Position numbers and translations under genes: made by a program. Below are positions 1 through 6,759 of a stretch of DNA of 64,000 nt, piece after piece (position 1 is the stretch's first letter; each line of letters opens with the position of its first letter). This DNA comes from a virus. Location: IMG/VR virus record IMGVR_UViG_3300049460_000371, positions 23,354 to 87,353 of that record. One strand, 5' to 3'. The notes below the pieces were generated by a model. That model had not been told where the DNA came from and ran no database searches. It saw only the letters and a list, made by a program, of their open reading frames with translations.

Positions 1-68
1 TAATGATTCGCCGCAGCGAAAAAGGTTCCTGCACTGACGTCGGTACTGAGCGCTACTGGTCGATGTAA
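1..68 (+). CDS. C-terminal end of a gene cut by the window edge
   Basis: The frame beginning at base 3 stays open to the TAA at 66-68 and gives at least 21 codons, rich in Arg, Ser and Glu. The upstream part lies outside the window, so neither start nor function can be judged. A terminator follows at once, which supports a real gene end. Confidence 0.4.
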   Translation, partial: MIRRSEKGSCTDVGTERYWSM

Positions 69-72
69 AATG

Positions 73-93
73 AAGGGGCTTTCGGGCCCCTTT
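73..93 (+). terminator. Rho-independent terminator
   Basis: A 7-bp stem AAGGGGC/GCCCCTT with loop TTTCGG and a short T run lies between the cut first gene and the gene at 116. Confidence 0.7.
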
Positions 94-115
94 CATCAAC
101 TTTCAGGAGTGACAA

Positions 116-367
116 ATGGCGATCAATATCGATGATGTGATGCAATACCTGGCCCGTGAAGGCTATGAGAATTTCAGCAAATACGACGATACGCAAATTA
201 TCGTCAACAATCGCGGCGAGATCGACTTTCAGGACGGTCTGGCCACCATCTACAGCCGGATCACTCCCCGTGAAACCAAAGGACCAGGTGACCGCAAACC
301 ATGCTCCCACATCAATGAACTGATGCTGGTAGTAAAAGCCAACTGGACTCGCAAAGAGCCCAAGTAA
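116..367 (+). CDS. Hypothetical phage protein, 83 aa
   Basis: The gene starts at ATG 116, eight bases after an AGGAG ribosome site, and ends at TAA 365-367. The product is a small mixed alpha/beta protein: an acidic helix-like N-terminus, then a charged middle and a basic C-terminus (WTRKEPK). No family is recognised. It follows a terminator and is followed by a hairpin, so it is likely transcribed alone. Confidence 0.75.
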   Translation: MAINIDDVMQYLAREGYENFSKYDDTQIIVNNRGEIDFQDGLATIYSRITPRETKGPGDRKPCSHINELMLVVKANWTRKEPK

Positions 368-377
368 AAGTAGACGA

Positions 378-411
378 ATGGGCCCATTGTGCGCTTGCAT
401 GGTGGGCCCAT
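378..411. terminator. Intergenic hairpin with 9-bp perfect arms
   Basis: ATGGGCCCA (378-386) and TGGGCCCAT (403-411) are perfect inverted repeats, loop 16 nt. There is no strong T run, so it may be a weak terminator or an mRNA-stabilising hairpin rather than a classical terminator. Confidence 0.45.
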
Positions 412-448
412 ATCATTTACCATACTGAATGAAAATAAGGCAAATCTG

Positions 449-793
449 ATGAACCAAGTCAACACCAAACTATTCCCGTTCACCCTGGATTCAAAAACCA
501 TGGGATTGACCTCGCTGTGGATTCGTCACATGCCCAAGGATGCTGCTACCTGGACCTCTGTTGAATGTCAGGTGCTGAGCGATACTTCGGTTGTGTTCAT
601 CGCATACGTGGACTGGAATGGTGATGCGAATAACCAGTACTCCATGAACCTGCGCAAAGAGTTGCTGGAACCACACATTGAGTTCCGCCGTCAAGCAATC
701 GTTCGTGCGGTTTTTGAAGAAGAAGAGCGAATGCGTGAAGAGCAGCGTATCGCTAAACGCAAAGCTGAAATTTACGAAGAACTTTTCAAATAG
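449..793 (+). CDS. Hypothetical phage protein with charged C-terminal helix, 114 aa
   Basis: An upstream GTG (389) lies inside the preceding hairpin, so ATG 449, ten bases after AATAAGG, is the better start. The C-terminal third (about residues 80-114) is a strongly charged Glu/Arg/Lys helix likely to form a coiled coil. The gene is followed three bases later by the ribosome site of the next gene, suggesting an operon 449-1235. No family recognised. Confidence 0.75.
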   Translation: MNQVNTKLFPFTLDSKTMGLTSLWIRHMPKDAATWTSVECQVLSDTSVVFIAYVDWNGDANNQYSMNLRKELLEPHIEFRRQAIVRAVFEEEERMREEQRIAKRKAEIYEELFK

Positions 794-802
794 GAGTTGA
801 AC

Positions 803-1039
803 ATGCCAGCATACTTTCCACTGAATGAATACCAAATGAAGCTTGTCCAGCGACGCCTGCAATACGGCGAACTGGCATCCAGCTTTGAGTCGCCACAAGA
901 TGTGGCTGCTATCCAGTCGTTGATCAACGAGCTGAATTCGCGCCTGGGTGATCGTGCGGTCATTATCGAAGCCAAGGTCGAAACCAAGCAAACCTCAGTG
1001 GGCCCCACCGCCGTGTTGCAACTGCACCAGCTCGACTAG
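803..1039 (+). CDS. Hypothetical phage protein, 78 aa
   Basis: ATG 803 is preceded by TAGGAG and starts ten bases after the previous stop. The product is helical in its first half (Gln/Arg/Leu pattern) and ends in a strand-rich segment. Unknown function; co-transcribed with its neighbours. Confidence 0.75.
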   Translation: MPAYFPLNEYQMKLVQRRLQYGELASSFESPQDVAAIQSLINELNSRLGDRAVIIEAKVETKQTSVGPTAVLQLHQLD

Positions 1040-1040
1040 C

Positions 1041-1235
1041 ATGAACGTCTGGAAGAAATACAACAAGCTTCCTGAGCCCAAGCGGTTCCTAGTGTTCTTC
1101 CTGGGTATTGCGGTGCCATGCTTGCTTGTGATCCCCGGTGTCTCAGAAGTGCTGGGTTACGGCATGACTGTGGGGCAGTTGGTGGGATTGTTGGTGATGA
1201 CTGGAATAGTGCTCACCAAGTTGTATTGGGAATAA
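1041..1235 (+). CDS. Small membrane protein with two predicted helices, 64 aa
   Basis: ATG 1041 lies one base after the stop of the previous gene, so translation is probably coupled. Hydrophobic segments at about residues 16-32 and 43-59, with a Lys-rich N-terminus, predict a two-helix inner membrane hairpin. The size would suit a holin-like or envelope-modifying protein, but nothing in the sequence proves that. A strong terminator follows directly. Confidence 0.75.
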   Translation: MNVWKKYNKLPEPKRFLVFFLGIAVPCLLVIPGVSEVLGYGMTVGQLVGLLVMTGIVLTKLYWE

Positions 1236-1262
1236 AAAAGCCCGGGACGTCCCGGGCTTTTT
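1234..1262. terminator. Bidirectional terminator, perfect palindrome
   Basis: GCCCGGGAC/GTCCCGGGC flanked by A and T runs on either side. It can end transcription from both sides: the operon before it and the minus-strand small gene at 1264-1386. The same sequence recurs at 13966-13993. Confidence 0.9.
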
Positions 1263-1263
1263 G

Positions 1264-1386
1264 TTAGAACCAGTTTTCCCAGGTAGTGTCAGCTTGAGCC
1301 CATTGAATATCCAAGCCTTCCCAACCTGTGATGATCTTGATTTTCACCAAGCCACTGAAACGTACTGCTCCTTTAATGGTAATCAT
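1264..1386 (-). CDS. Small Trp-rich protein on the minus strand, 40 aa
   Basis: The minus strand carries ATG at 1386, a GAGG ribosome site about eight bases upstream of it, and TAA at 1264-1266 directly against the bidirectional terminator. A GATAAATA box lies at 1414-1421 (minus), as in front of other minus-strand genes here. The C-terminus is rich in Trp and Thr (TWENWF at the end), a pattern often seen in small tail-associated proteins, but I cannot assign a function. It is too short for automated ORF calls. Confidence 0.55.
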   Translation of the reverse strand: MITIKGAVRFSGLVKIKIITGWEGLDIQWAQADTTWENWF

Positions 1387-1413
1387 AATAGTTGCCTCAT
1401 AGGGTTTATCAGG

Positions 1414-1421
1414 TATTTATC
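1414..1421 (-). promoter_or_regulatory. Late-type promoter box GATAAATA
   Basis: GATAAATA on the minus strand, 28 bases before the ATG of the 40-aa gene. It resembles the T4-type late promoter core TATAAATA. Confidence 0.4.
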
Positions 1422-1455
1422 GCATAGTGGTGACAATAAACAGCCAGGAGAAATA

Positions 1456-1641
1456 ATGACCAAGGATGAAGCACTTGAGCAGGTATTGCGTGACATGGAA
1501 GCAATGTCTCCAAAAGAATTGCGTGCTGAGCTGGATCAGCACAAGAATGGTCCTCTGGCAACCGCCTTGCGTGAAGCTGGCGACTTCCTGTACAATTACG
1601 ATCCAGACGTAAAACCTGAAGCCCAAGCCAAGGAAGCATAA
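1456..1641 (+). CDS. Hypothetical acidic helical protein, 61 aa
   Basis: An upstream extension of the frame runs through the minus-strand gene and has no ribosome site; ATG 1456 sits after CAGGAGAAATA, so this start is chosen. The product is mostly helical, with many Glu and Lys. It overlaps the next gene as TAATG. Confidence 0.75.
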   Translation: MTKDEALEQVLRDMEAMSPKELRAELDQHKNGPLATALREAGDFLYNYDPDVKPEAQAKEA

Positions 1642-2045
1642 TGAGTTACGCAATTTTTACCATCTACTACGGCGTGCCAATCTCGCCTGATAACCGTACC
1701 AAGGTGGCATTTGATCTGTCCCGCGACGATCCAGATTATCAGCATATCACTGACGAGCATGACTCGGATCTGGATGGTCTGCTGGAAGATAAGATTGAGG
1801 GCGTGCATGGATTTGAGTCAAAGTACAGCGGGTCTGCCGAGGTGTCTCCGATCGCCTTTGGCATTAAGCTTGGTAAATTCGATGAATGCGAGCATGATAT
1901 CGCGGTCTCCACGTTGAAGCTCGAAGCATCGGCAGACGATAAGGCCAAGTATCAAGCATTGTATGATGGCTTGGAAGAAGAGCATCGCAAGGTCGTGGAT
2001 GCGTTTGGTCCTCCGCATGTATTCTTCCTGGTGAGCACGTCATGA
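1641..2045 (+). CDS. Hypothetical acidic protein, 134 aa
   Basis: ATG 1641 overlaps the previous stop (TAATG), so it is translationally coupled. The protein is very acidic (Asp/Glu clusters around residues 27-50) with a C-terminal hydrophobic strand. No family is recognised. It overlaps the next gene by four bases. Confidence 0.8.
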   Translation: MSYAIFTIYYGVPISPDNRTKVAFDLSRDDPDYQHITDEHDSDLDGLLEDKIEGVHGFESKYSGSAEVSPIAFGIKLGKFDECEHDIAVSTLKLEASADDKAKYQALYDGLEEEHRKVVDAFGPPHVFFLVSTS

Positions 2046-2308
2046 CCATTCCTGTTTCGTACGTCCGTGGTGTATTCAAATCAGTCACTGGTGCTGACGT
2101 AAACGATATTGTGATGTTCCTGTCGAGCGACCCCAAGAACGCATGGCTGCCTCGTAAGGTGAAAGCTGACACCCCATATCGTATCGTGTCTGTCGATGCA
2201 CAGGGTTGGACTCGTTTCATGAAATCCACATCGCACACTAGTATCGCGGGCTGCGAACCCATCCAGAACGGACGATACGTGATTGTTGCCCGCAATGTCC
2301 CGCACTAA
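2042..2308 (+). CDS. Hypothetical basic protein, 88 aa
   Basis: Starts in an ATGA overlap with the previous stop. The pattern of alternating strands (about residues 45-85, with YRIVSVDA and YVIVAR) suggests a small beta-rich fold. Last gene of the 1456-2308 operon; a 28-bp palindrome follows. Confidence 0.75.
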   Translation: MTIPVSYVRGVFKSVTGADVNDIVMFLSSDPKNAWLPRKVKADTPYRIVSVDAQGWTRFMKSTSHTSIAGCEPIQNGRYVIVARNVPH

Positions 2309-2317
2309 ATAGTTCTT

Positions 2318-2345
2318 GATGGTACATGATTAATCATGTACCATC
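2318..2345. terminator. 28-bp perfect palindrome
   Basis: GATGGTACATGAT and its exact complement meet at TA with no unpaired spacer. It could act as an intrinsic terminator (followed by CTTTA) for the preceding operon or as a protein-binding site in front of the release factor locus. Confidence 0.55.
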
Positions 2346-2368
2346 TTTACCTCAACAAGGAGAACGTT

Positions 2369-2431
2369 ATGAAACGCATAATCGAAATTCGTGGCGCCGA
2401 AGGTGGCCAAGATTTCACTGACGTTTCTTAA
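2369..2431 (+). pseudogene. Orphan 5' fragment of a release factor gene
   Basis: ATG 2369 after CAACAAGGAGAACG opens a 20-codon frame whose first 13 residues are identical to the first 13 of the release factor gene at 3364, then it runs into the end of the minus-strand GIY-YIG gene and stops at 2429-2431. The two copies differ at 12 bases within those 13 codons, all silent. I read this as the original start of the gene, cut off by insertion of the endonuclease cassette. Confidence 0.75.
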
Positions 2432-3284
2432 GCATCTTCAATTCTGGGTTCGTGCGTTCAGTAATACGAACCAAGTTTTCCTGTTTAAAATTGCGCACAA
2501 TTGCTTGTAAGCAATAGCCGTACTGCGTGGCTATCTCTGTCCAAATAACACCGGACAACCTCATTTCGTTCATATTTTCTAATTCAACTTTTGGTATAGT
2601 CAACTTGTTGCTTGGTTCCATACCTTTCTTGAACTGAAAGCCATGGAGCTTATAGTTTTTCTGTCTATGAGCGATAGCCTCGTCAAAACGATCTTTACCA
2701 ACTATTTCTATTAGTGGTTTCTGGAGTGTTGTGCCTATTTTGGCTTTAATATTTTCGGATTTTTCTCCATATATTTCTTGATGTGTTTTATCTTTCAAAC
2801 GGGCAGAAGCATTATCTTTGATTATTTTGGCTCGCTCTTCACCATATTTTTCCACTAGAGTTTTTGACATGGCCGTGCGTACTTGATTCTTGTATTCGTC
2901 AGTGTGCATAGTATAACCAGGTTTTCCTTTATTCCATGGTGTTCTTCCAACAATACCTGAAACACCATCTCCACCATTGGTTTTGTTGTGTAAGCAACCA
3001 GTGCCCAAATCAATTCTACCGAAATATGATATCCAGTATTCTTCAAGCATGAATGCTGTTTCTTCTGGAATATTAGTTTCTATGAAGACGATCTGATCCA
3101 TATTACTTGGTATTCCTATAGAATGATTATTAGAATATGCGCGTTTACCCTTACCCTTCCCAATATAGTAAGGGCTTCCACGATCACCTCTTGGTGAATC
3201 ATGTTCACGTTTATACATGTAGACGTAGTAACTTGGTGTTAAGTCGTAGCTGGAATTGGCGTTTGAATTGCCATAAATAGACAT
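2415..3284 (-). CDS. GIY-YIG homing endonuclease with NUMOD-like repeats, 289 aa
   Basis: The N-terminus holds the GIY-YIG nuclease signature as VYMY (about residues 21-24) and YYIGKGKGKR (about 39-48), followed by a conserved Glu in ETAFMLEEYW and an Asn in HNKTNGGDG. The middle has a NUMOD3-like motif (GRTPWNKGK) and the end has a helix-turn-helix-like stretch with GVIWTEIATQYG. The gene is on the opposite strand from its host gene and is A/T-rich relative to neighbours, as usual for mobile endonucleases. It sits between two copies of the release factor 5' end, so its target is probably the release factor gene. Its last 17 bases overlap the orphan fragment. Confidence 0.9.
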   Translation of the reverse strand: MSIYGNSNANSSYDLTPSYYVYMYKREHDSPRGDRGSPYYIGKGKGKRAYSNNHSIGIPSNMDQIVFIETNIPEETAFMLEEYWISYFGRIDLGTGCLHNKTNGGDGVSGIVGRTPWNKGKPGYTMHTDEYKNQVRTAMSKTLVEKYGEERAKIIKDNASARLKDKTHQEIYGEKSENIKAKIGTTLQKPLIEIVGKDRFDEAIAHRQKNYKLHGFQFKKGMEPSNKLTIPKVELENMNEMRLSGVIWTEIATQYGYCLQAIVRNFKQENLVRITERTNPELKMLKKRQ

Positions 3285-3344
3285 AGCTGATACTCCATGT
3301 TAGTATTAGAGCAGTTAGGAATTCCCGTTCCGTGAACTGCACAA

Positions 3345-3352
3345 TATTTATC
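3345..3352 (-). promoter_or_regulatory. Late-type promoter box GATAAATA
   Basis: GATAAATA on the minus strand about 60 bases before the endonuclease start, suggesting late expression of the homing endonuclease. Confidence 0.35.
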
Positions 3353-3363
3353 AAGGAGCTAAT

Positions 3364-4038
3364 ATGAAAAGAATTATTGAAATAAGAGGAGCTGAGGGCG
3401 GAGCCGATGCTCGACTGTTCGCTGCCGATCTGGCAAAAGCATACATCAAGCACGCATCCCGCGTCGGATGAATCAATCACCTCACCGATAACGGTGACGG
3501 CAATATCACCATCGAAATAACTGGTGATGATCTCTCAAAACTAGACAATGAAGCAGGCGGACATCGCATCCAGCGTGTGCCACCAACTGAACGCAAAGGT
3601 CGCGTCCACACCAGTACGGTAACCGTATCTGTGGTCGAACCCAAGAAAGCTCAGACTATCGAGTTCAATGAAAAAGACTTCTCGATTGAATGGTATTCTG
3701 GTACAGGTGCTGGTGGGCAACATCGCAACAAACATCAGAACTCATGTCGCATCACACACTTGGCTTCAGGTATTGTTGCTACTGCACAAACGAGAAGTCG
3801 CATCAACTCGTTGGATGAGGCAAAGACTGCCATCTTGGCAAAGTTGAATGCTGGTGCTTCAGCGGATGAGCAATCGCGGCAATCAAGTGAACGATTGAGT
3901 CAAACTGGTTCCGGTATGCGTGGCGACAAGACTCGCACTTACCGTTTCCAGGAAGATCAAGTGAAGGATCACATGACGGACAAATCAGCTTCCATCAGTA
4001 AAGTAATGGCTGGTAATTTTCACTTGCTCTGGCGTTAA
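3364..4038 (+). CDS. RF1-like peptide chain release factor with in-frame TGA at codon 36
   Basis: From ATG 3364 (after TATCAAGGAGCTA) the frame reads the typical release-factor start EIRGAEGGADARLF, meets TGA at 3469-3471, and continues in the same frame to TAA 4036-4038. Read through, it is a 224-residue protein lacking the usual N-terminal domain 1. The anticodon-mimic loop reads PPT (about residues 73-75, in RVPPTERKG), matching the PxT of RF1, which reads UAA and UAG; the catalytic GGQ is at about 117-119. The TGA falls after SRVG, where relatives often have an aromatic residue. Either TGA is read through or decoded as Trp, or the gene is disabled. Unlike bacterial prfB no frameshift is needed. 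GTG 3577 could give a shorter product that keeps GGQ. Confidence 0.75.
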
Positions 4039-4049
4039 TTTTTCATTAA

Positions 4050-4079
4050 AATGAGTCCCTCACACGAAGGACTCATTTA
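4050..4079 (+). promoter_or_regulatory. Hairpin covering the ribosome site of the next gene
   Basis: ATGAGTCC and GGACTCAT form a perfect stem with loop CTCACACGAA. The GAAGGA ribosome site of the gene at 4079 lies in the loop and 3' arm, so the hairpin may act as a terminator-like structure and reduce translation of that gene. Confidence 0.45.
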
Positions 4080-4552
4080 TGGACAAGAAAAAGCAACTCA
4101 AGTATTGGTCGATTGCAATCGGTGCTGTTCTGGCTTTCGGTGTGATCATAAAAACGCTGTCGCAGAAGCCCAAAGTGGTTGAACCTGCGCCGGTTGCCGC
4201 CGTGGTGCCCATAAAGCCCATCGAACCAGCACCAATGTCGAAGCCTGAAGAGGTGCAGGATCCCGACTTCAAGAACAAGCCCCACAGTTGTCCCGCTCCG
4301 GTGCCGGTCGATAAGGCATTAGCGGCGGTCAAACGTGGCAATAATCGTTCTGACAAGGTCTGCTACGACTCGGAAAGCAATCAATACTTTGTTCATTTTC
4401 CCAACAACGATGACGAGTTCTTCAGCGGCTGGTATCATATCCAGTACGACACCCTGAACAAAGCGGCAAACGGTACCTACTGGGTAGATGACCTCGATAG
4501 CGATCATTACACCCGCTTCTCACCAGACGTGACTGGTTTGCCATGTAAGTGA
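4079..4552 (+). CDS. Membrane-anchored periplasmic protein, 157 aa, paralogue of the next gene
   Basis: A Lys-rich start and a hydrophobic segment at about residues 9-26 form a signal anchor; a Pro-rich linker (about 33-75) leads to a C-terminal domain with the motif AANGTYWVDD and the ending GLPCK. The same layout and motif (AANGTWF, ending NLPCK) recur in the next gene, so the two are tandem duplicates. Conserved Cys pairs suggest a disulphide and export to the periplasm. Function unknown; an envelope or spanin-like role is possible but unproven. Confidence 0.8.
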   Translation: MDKKKQLKYWSIAIGAVLAFGVIIKTLSQKPKVVEPAPVAAVVPIKPIEPAPMSKPEEVQDPDFKNKPHSCPAPVPVDKALAAVKRGNNRSDKVCYDSESNQYFVHFPNNDDEFFSGWYHIQYDTLNKAANGTYWVDDLDSDHYTRFSPDVTGLPCK

Positions 4553-4600
4553 TCAAACTGGCATTGGTGATGCTACAATGGCACTTTTATGAGGAGTGCC

Positions 4601-5008
4601 ATGAGACCATTTGCCATTTTAGCTGTGCTATTCATCCTCGCCGAAATTGTGATGATCTCTGGTTGTGCTAAGAAAGAATCACCAACGGCGATTAAACCAG
4701 TCGCAATCCAGGAAGCGAAAGAAGAGCCGAAGCCCACGCAAGCTCAGGCCATAGACGCTATCCGTCGCTCCCATCCGCATTCCCTTCAAGTATGTTTCGA
4801 TGAAGTCAACCAAGGCTTCATGATCGAATATTCCATTCTACCAGACGATGCAAAGGAAGATCAGTTCATGCACGGCTGGAAATGGCTCAAGTTTGAACCA
4901 CTCCATCTTGCAGCTAATGGCACCTGGTTTGCCTCTGAACGTGCTGCTGCCGACTATGTGCCAATCTATCCTGATGTGTTCAACCTTCCTTGCAAAAACA
5001 CAAAATGA
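4601..5008 (+). CDS. Probable lipoprotein, 135 aa, paralogue of the previous gene
   Basis: ATG 4601 is preceded by GAGGAG; the ATG at 4589 lies inside that ribosome site. A hydrophobic signal ends in the lipobox-like ISGC at about residues 19-22, so Cys22 is probably lipidated. A charged, Pro/Glu-rich linker follows and then the domain shared with the upstream gene. An extended -10 (TGCTACAAT) lies about 30 bases upstream. Confidence 0.75.
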   Translation: MRPFAILAVLFILAEIVMISGCAKKESPTAIKPVAIQEAKEEPKPTQAQAIDAIRRSHPHSLQVCFDEVNQGFMIEYSILPDDAKEDQFMHGWKWLKFEPLHLAANGTWFASERAAADYVPIYPDVFNLPCKNTK

Positions 5009-5646
5009 ACCAATCGACCGCATTCTGGGCTCAATGGATTGAGCTACAACTAAAACACAACCTGGATCGCATGGTCGATCTCAGCATCAAGAATTTTCAC
5101 TTCCCAGGGCTCAATTACGTTTGCTTCGACTTCATGCCGCACCAAACGATTCGCCTCTACATCATCGATCCATCCAGCAAGCCGATCGATACCGAGAACG
5201 TACAGATCCACAATCACCTGTACGATAGTCAGATCCTGGTGCTGCAAGGCCACATCACCAATCGTGTCTACAAGCTGAATAACACTCGTGATGACTATAA
5301 CGCATACGAGCTGACGTCCGCGCTACATCCAGACAATCATGACCGGAAAATCAAGCTCAAACACTTGACCAAACGTGGCTTGGACGAAGTCAAGACTATC
5401 GAATTACATCCTGGCGATATGCACTATCAGCCCCACACTGAAATTCATAATGTCACGAATGATCAGTCGCTCTTTACAGCATTCATGGTATTCGAGTTTC
5501 CGACTGTGAAGAAACATTCAGTAATCTGGACCCGAAAGGAATACCCGGATCTAACCATTCCAACCCCAGACGCATACTTGAAATACGAACCACAGGAACT
5601 CAAAGCTTTGGTGACGCGTATGCTGGAGCAAATGAAAATTAGTTGA
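5005..5646 (+). CDS. Cupin-fold protein, 213 aa
   Basis: Starts in an ATGA overlap. Two cupin motifs are visible: the metal-binding HNHLYDSQILVLQG (about residues 68-81) and GDMHYQPHTEIHNV (about 143-156), with three His and a Gln or Glu as candidate ligands. Cupins of this type are often dioxygenases or metal-dependent isomerases, but the substrate cannot be told. It follows the lipoprotein pair in one transcription unit. A second, unrelated cupin lies at 59472. Confidence 0.8.
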   Translation: MNQSTAFWAQWIELQLKHNLDRMVDLSIKNFHFPGLNYVCFDFMPHQTIRLYIIDPSSKPIDTENVQIHNHLYDSQILVLQGHITNRVYKLNNTRDDYNAYELTSALHPDNHDRKIKLKHLTKRGLDEVKTIELHPGDMHYQPHTEIHNVTNDQSLFTAFMVFEFPTVKKHSVIWTRKEYPDLTIPTPDAYLKYEPQELKALVTRMLEQMKIS

Positions 5647-5671
5647 TTAGTTGGTTCATTCGTGTTATCAT
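5643..5671 (+). promoter_or_regulatory. Promoter TTGATT-17-TATCAT
   Basis: -35 TTGATT 5643-5648 and -10 TATCAT 5666-5671 with the TTCATT element between them, in front of the gene at 5698. Confidence 0.65.
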
Positions 5672-5697
5672 CTTTACATTAACTAACGGAGCCAACT

Positions 5698-5961
5698 ATG
5701 TGGAATACTTTGACCGCAGTCGCAAACAGTCAGTTCCTGCCAACCGACGAGTTCACGGAATTTGCCGTCAAGAATGAAGAAAAGTACCGCATCGATATGT
5801 CCGATCCAAAACACCCCGAAGTGGGTAATTTCTGGGTTGACGCGCTGCTCAAAGACTTCCGGGCCGCCTTCCCTGAATTGTGCGAACGCACCCGTAAAGA
5901 GAAAATCGAACAGTTCAAAAATGGCGCCCTGCGTCTGAGCGACTTTGGTGCTCGAGGCTAA
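5698..5961 (+). CDS. Hypothetical phage protein, 87 aa
   Basis: ATG 5698 after ACGGAGCCAACT. The product is a mixed helix/charged protein with no recognised domain. First gene of a two-gene unit with 5963. Confidence 0.75.
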   Translation: MWNTLTAVANSQFLPTDEFTEFAVKNEEKYRIDMSDPKHPEVGNFWVDALLKDFRAAFPELCERTRKEKIEQFKNGALRLSDFGARG

Positions 5962-5962
5962 T

Positions 5963-6151
5963 ATGGCAACCATAACTCCAGTCGGCTATACCATTTCCTA
6001 TCCTGATGGTTCAGGTATCGGCCAATGGATATCCTGGATGGCTTACTTCGATACGATCGAGGAGGCCAAGAAGAAGGCCACCGACCATATCACCTTCCTG
6101 AAAGAACGAGGCCACGACGTTGTTCTGGTTACACTCACGGCAACCATCTAA
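5963..6151 (+). CDS. Hypothetical protein, 62 aa
   Basis: ATG 5963 lies one base after the previous stop. The pattern of a strand, a helix (IEEAKKKATDHITFLKERG) and a final strand (VVLVTL) resembles small alpha/beta early phage proteins. No family name can be given. Confidence 0.75.
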   Translation: MATITPVGYTISYPDGSGIGQWISWMAYFDTIEEAKKKATDHITFLKERGHDVVLVTLTATI

Positions 6152-6154
6152 TAG

Positions 6155-6183
6155 TTGATTTCTGGTTCATTTGAACCTATAAT
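6155..6183 (+). promoter_or_regulatory. Strong early promoter with internal palindrome
   Basis: -35 TTGATT 6155-6160 and -10 TATAAT 6178-6183, spacer 17 bases containing the palindrome GTTCATTTGAAC; CCTATAATAGG around the -10 is also near-palindromic. Drives the gene at 6208. Confidence 0.85.
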
Positions 6184-6207
6184 AGGAACATCTGAACTGG
6201 AGGCAAT

Positions 6208-6759
6208 ATGACTGCACCAAAACTGCAAAAACGTGACGAATCCTTTATCGCTGAGGTTCAACGTTCACGTCATGACTTCAAGCTGAAGCTGCTGGACAAC
6301 GACGGGCCCAACAGCCTCATTGCTACCGTGCAATGGAGCAGTGTAGTCGACGGGATGGCGATTCGTCTGGAGTTCAATGCGATGATCTGGGCTGATCGCA
6401 TTGCGGTCAACGTCAAATATCCTCCAGAAACGGCCGGCGTTCGTGCTGTCAACCCAACGTTCGAATATATAGTCGAGTACACGCCAACGATCCTGGGGCT
6501 GGTTGAAACCGCTCTGGCGAAACGCCGTTCCTTCTATGTGACGCTGGTCGCACAAAACAAAGCCAAGGCTGACAAACGCAATGCCAAGAAATTGGCTGAA
6601 CGTGAAGCCAAGGTGCAAGAATTCGTTGCCGAGTTCAACAAAACTGAACAGCAAGTTCGCAGTGCTTTTGCGATGTCGGACAAATACGCCAACCGTCTCA
6701 TGAGCGAACAGAAGAAGTTGGATCTGGCACGTGACTTCCTGACCTTCGGGAGCTACTGA
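6208..6759 (+). CDS. Hypothetical protein with long C-terminal helix, 183 aa
   Basis: ATG 6208 follows TGGAGGCAAT. The first half is strand-rich; residues about 105-175 are a continuous charged helix rich in Lys, Ala and Glu, likely a coiled coil. Overlaps the next gene by one base. Confidence 0.8.
   Translation: MTAPKLQKRDESFIAEVQRSRHDFKLKLLDNDGPNSLIATVQWSSVVDGMAIRLEFNAMIWADRIAVNVKYPPETAGVRAVNPTFEYIVEYTPTILGLVETALAKRRSFYVTLVAQNKAKADKRNAKKLAEREAKVQEFVAEFNKTEQQVRSAFAMSDKYANRLMSEQKKLDLARDFLTFGSY

Noticed and set aside
2424-3363. Group I intron containing the GIY-YIG gene within the release factor
   Set aside because: The endonuclease is antisense to the release factor and the N-terminus is repeated in full after it, so splicing is not needed and no exon junction fits.
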